From contig CM063504.1 of the NCBI GenBank assembly GCA_032207245.1, forward strand, positions 22,426,065 to 22,490,064: 64,000 nt of DNA, read 5' to 3'. The first letter of the stretch is position 1. Each line of letters begins with the position of its first letter. Under the pieces are notes generated by a model. It worked only from the letters and a program-made list of their open reading frames with translations, had not been told where the DNA came from and did no database searches. Both the position numbers and the translations under genes were made by a program. Shown piece by piece: positions 62,513-64,000 of the stretch. The DNA is from Pardosa pseudoannulata. Taxonomy: Eukaryota > Arthropoda > Arachnida > Araneae > Lycosidae.

Positions 62513-63807
62513 CCCAATAGTTACGATTAAATATTAAGACTTAAACCAAGAATAAAACCTTTTTAATAAGATTTATACATCCGGAAGATGTTATTCTCAA
62601 TAAACATAAGCTCATTCAGTTTTTAGTTGTTTTTGTTTTGTTCTTGTAATCTGTTCCCAAATCAGGTCATATTTCTTTTACTTAAAATGTTTCGCTAAAA
62701 GCTAGCTTATTAGCGAAGCAGGCCATTACAAAGCATTCCGAAAGAAACTTTCTGTTTAGTTAAATCTAAAGAAATATTTAAAACCAGATTAATCTACTAG
62801 TGAAACAATACTACCATCAAAATTAATGAATCTATATTAATGAGAAAACAGCATTTCTCCGTTTTTATCTTTCATTTGAAAGAACTAATAATACATTCAT
62901 TTATTTTTCCAGTCTTTCATTATTCCAGCTTTTATTTTTATTTTTATTCTACTCATGTATGTTCCTTTTTTTTCTATTTCGCTCTTGTTTATTTTCACAC
63001 GCATGGATTTGTTATAAATATTTCAAGTGCACGAGTGAATAAATATTTAAAGAAAGGATTCCGTCTTTCTTCCACTTCAAGAGATTACCTCGCATTTTTC
63101 TAAAAAGATATTTTTGCTTCTTTCTCTCTTGGATATAAAAGAATGTGAATTTCTTTATTGCTTTGACTGATACTGCTGAAGAGGAAAAAAAATAAAAAGA
63201 CAGATGTATGAATAGAAGTTAACTCGAAGTTCTAAATAAATTATTAAGTTAATTTTTTTCTGCTGATCGATCAAATGCTATCGGTTTTATTTCTTAAAAT
63301 ACTATTTGGTCTAAGATGTAATGAAATCACATCAAATCCAGCGTAGTATCGATTCAAAATAGATTGAAAATCAATGACCTTAATCTCTTTCCCAACCTTG
63401 GACTGTGACTTTTATGAACTAATCGTAGGAGATAGCGAAATAAAAGTTACAGACAGGATGTGCTCATAAAGTCTAACGATGAACACTTGTAGCGACATTG
63501 AAAAGTTTATTTCGCACTGTAAAAGAATTAAATTTACAATGTAATGCAGCTCCGTGTTATTAGGCATTCCTAAAATTCCTTTAAAAATGAGCAATTTTAC
63601 GAGACGACATGAATTGATGATTTTATGCATGTAACTATATCCTAAACTGGAAAAATCTCTATATAAAAATAAAAGTATTTTAAAAAACGGTTTTATTTAA
63701 CAAAAAGAGATAAAAATGCACTGAAAAGTATAAAAATAATGTTAAAACAGCGCATGAAAGAGAAACTGAGTGAAAAGCTCCTGTATGAAACTCATAAGGC
63801 GCTGATA
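62513..63807. other. Unassigned sequence
   Basis: ORFs at 62840-63103 and 63412-63630 lack motifs. No repeat recognised. Confidence 0.5.
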
Positions 63808-63992
<185 letters not shown>

Positions 63993-64000
63993 TGTGTGTA

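Overview
This 64 kb window is AT-rich eukaryotic DNA, most likely from an arthropod and probably an arachnid (spider). I infer this from the dense mix of diverged SINEs, MITEs, piggyBac, pogo and hAT relics and long (TA)n tracts, and from a tRNA-derived SINE with a CCAAA-type tail that resembles repeats I associate with orb-weaver genomes. The host label is an inference; the gene content only says arthropod-like animal.

One host protein-coding gene can be supported, and it spans most of the window on the minus strand. It is the FEZ/UNC-76 homologue (fasciculation and elongation protein zeta, a kinesin-1 cargo adaptor). Five coding exons can be read, all with GT-AG junctions and consistent phases: exon 1 (54684-54368), exon 2 (4576-4468), exon 3 (911-765), exon 4 (317-221) and the start of exon 5 (111 to beyond base 1). 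Together they encode about the first 260 residues. Intron 1 is about 49.8 kb and fills most of the window; introns 2 to 4 are about 3.6 kb, 447 bp and 109 bp. Upstream of the start codon (54685-54780) is a short GC-richer stretch with ETS-like and CRE-like motifs, which is either the promoter and 5'UTR or a 5'UTR exon boundary.

The rest is non-coding and repeat-derived. There are three tRNA-derived SINE families: SINE-A, with a tRNA-Arg(TCG)-like head and about 11 full or partial copies; SINE-B, with 4 copies; and SINE-C, with 1 copy. There is a decayed non-LTR retrotransposon in intron 2, and two to three TTAA-flanked piggyBac-type elements, one with a transposase relic. A 600 bp pogo/Tigger-type relic keeps its C-terminal PCNA-box peptide. 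Three hAT 3'-end fragments, a TA-flanked MITE, two long fold-back structures and several tandem or dispersed duplications of unknown class are also present. Large simple repeats ((TG)n, (TATG)n, (TA)n, (GA)n and a 56-base A run) occur throughout.

The region 54.8-64 kb lies upstream of the FEZ gene and shows no recognisable second gene. It holds a 400 bp imperfect palindrome, one SINE-B with clean target-site duplications, and an LTR-like core-promoter/poly(A) arrangement. I found no CRISPR array, no functional tRNA or rRNA gene and no clearly new multi-gene system. The best leads are the nested transposons, the fold-backs and the tandem duplications.
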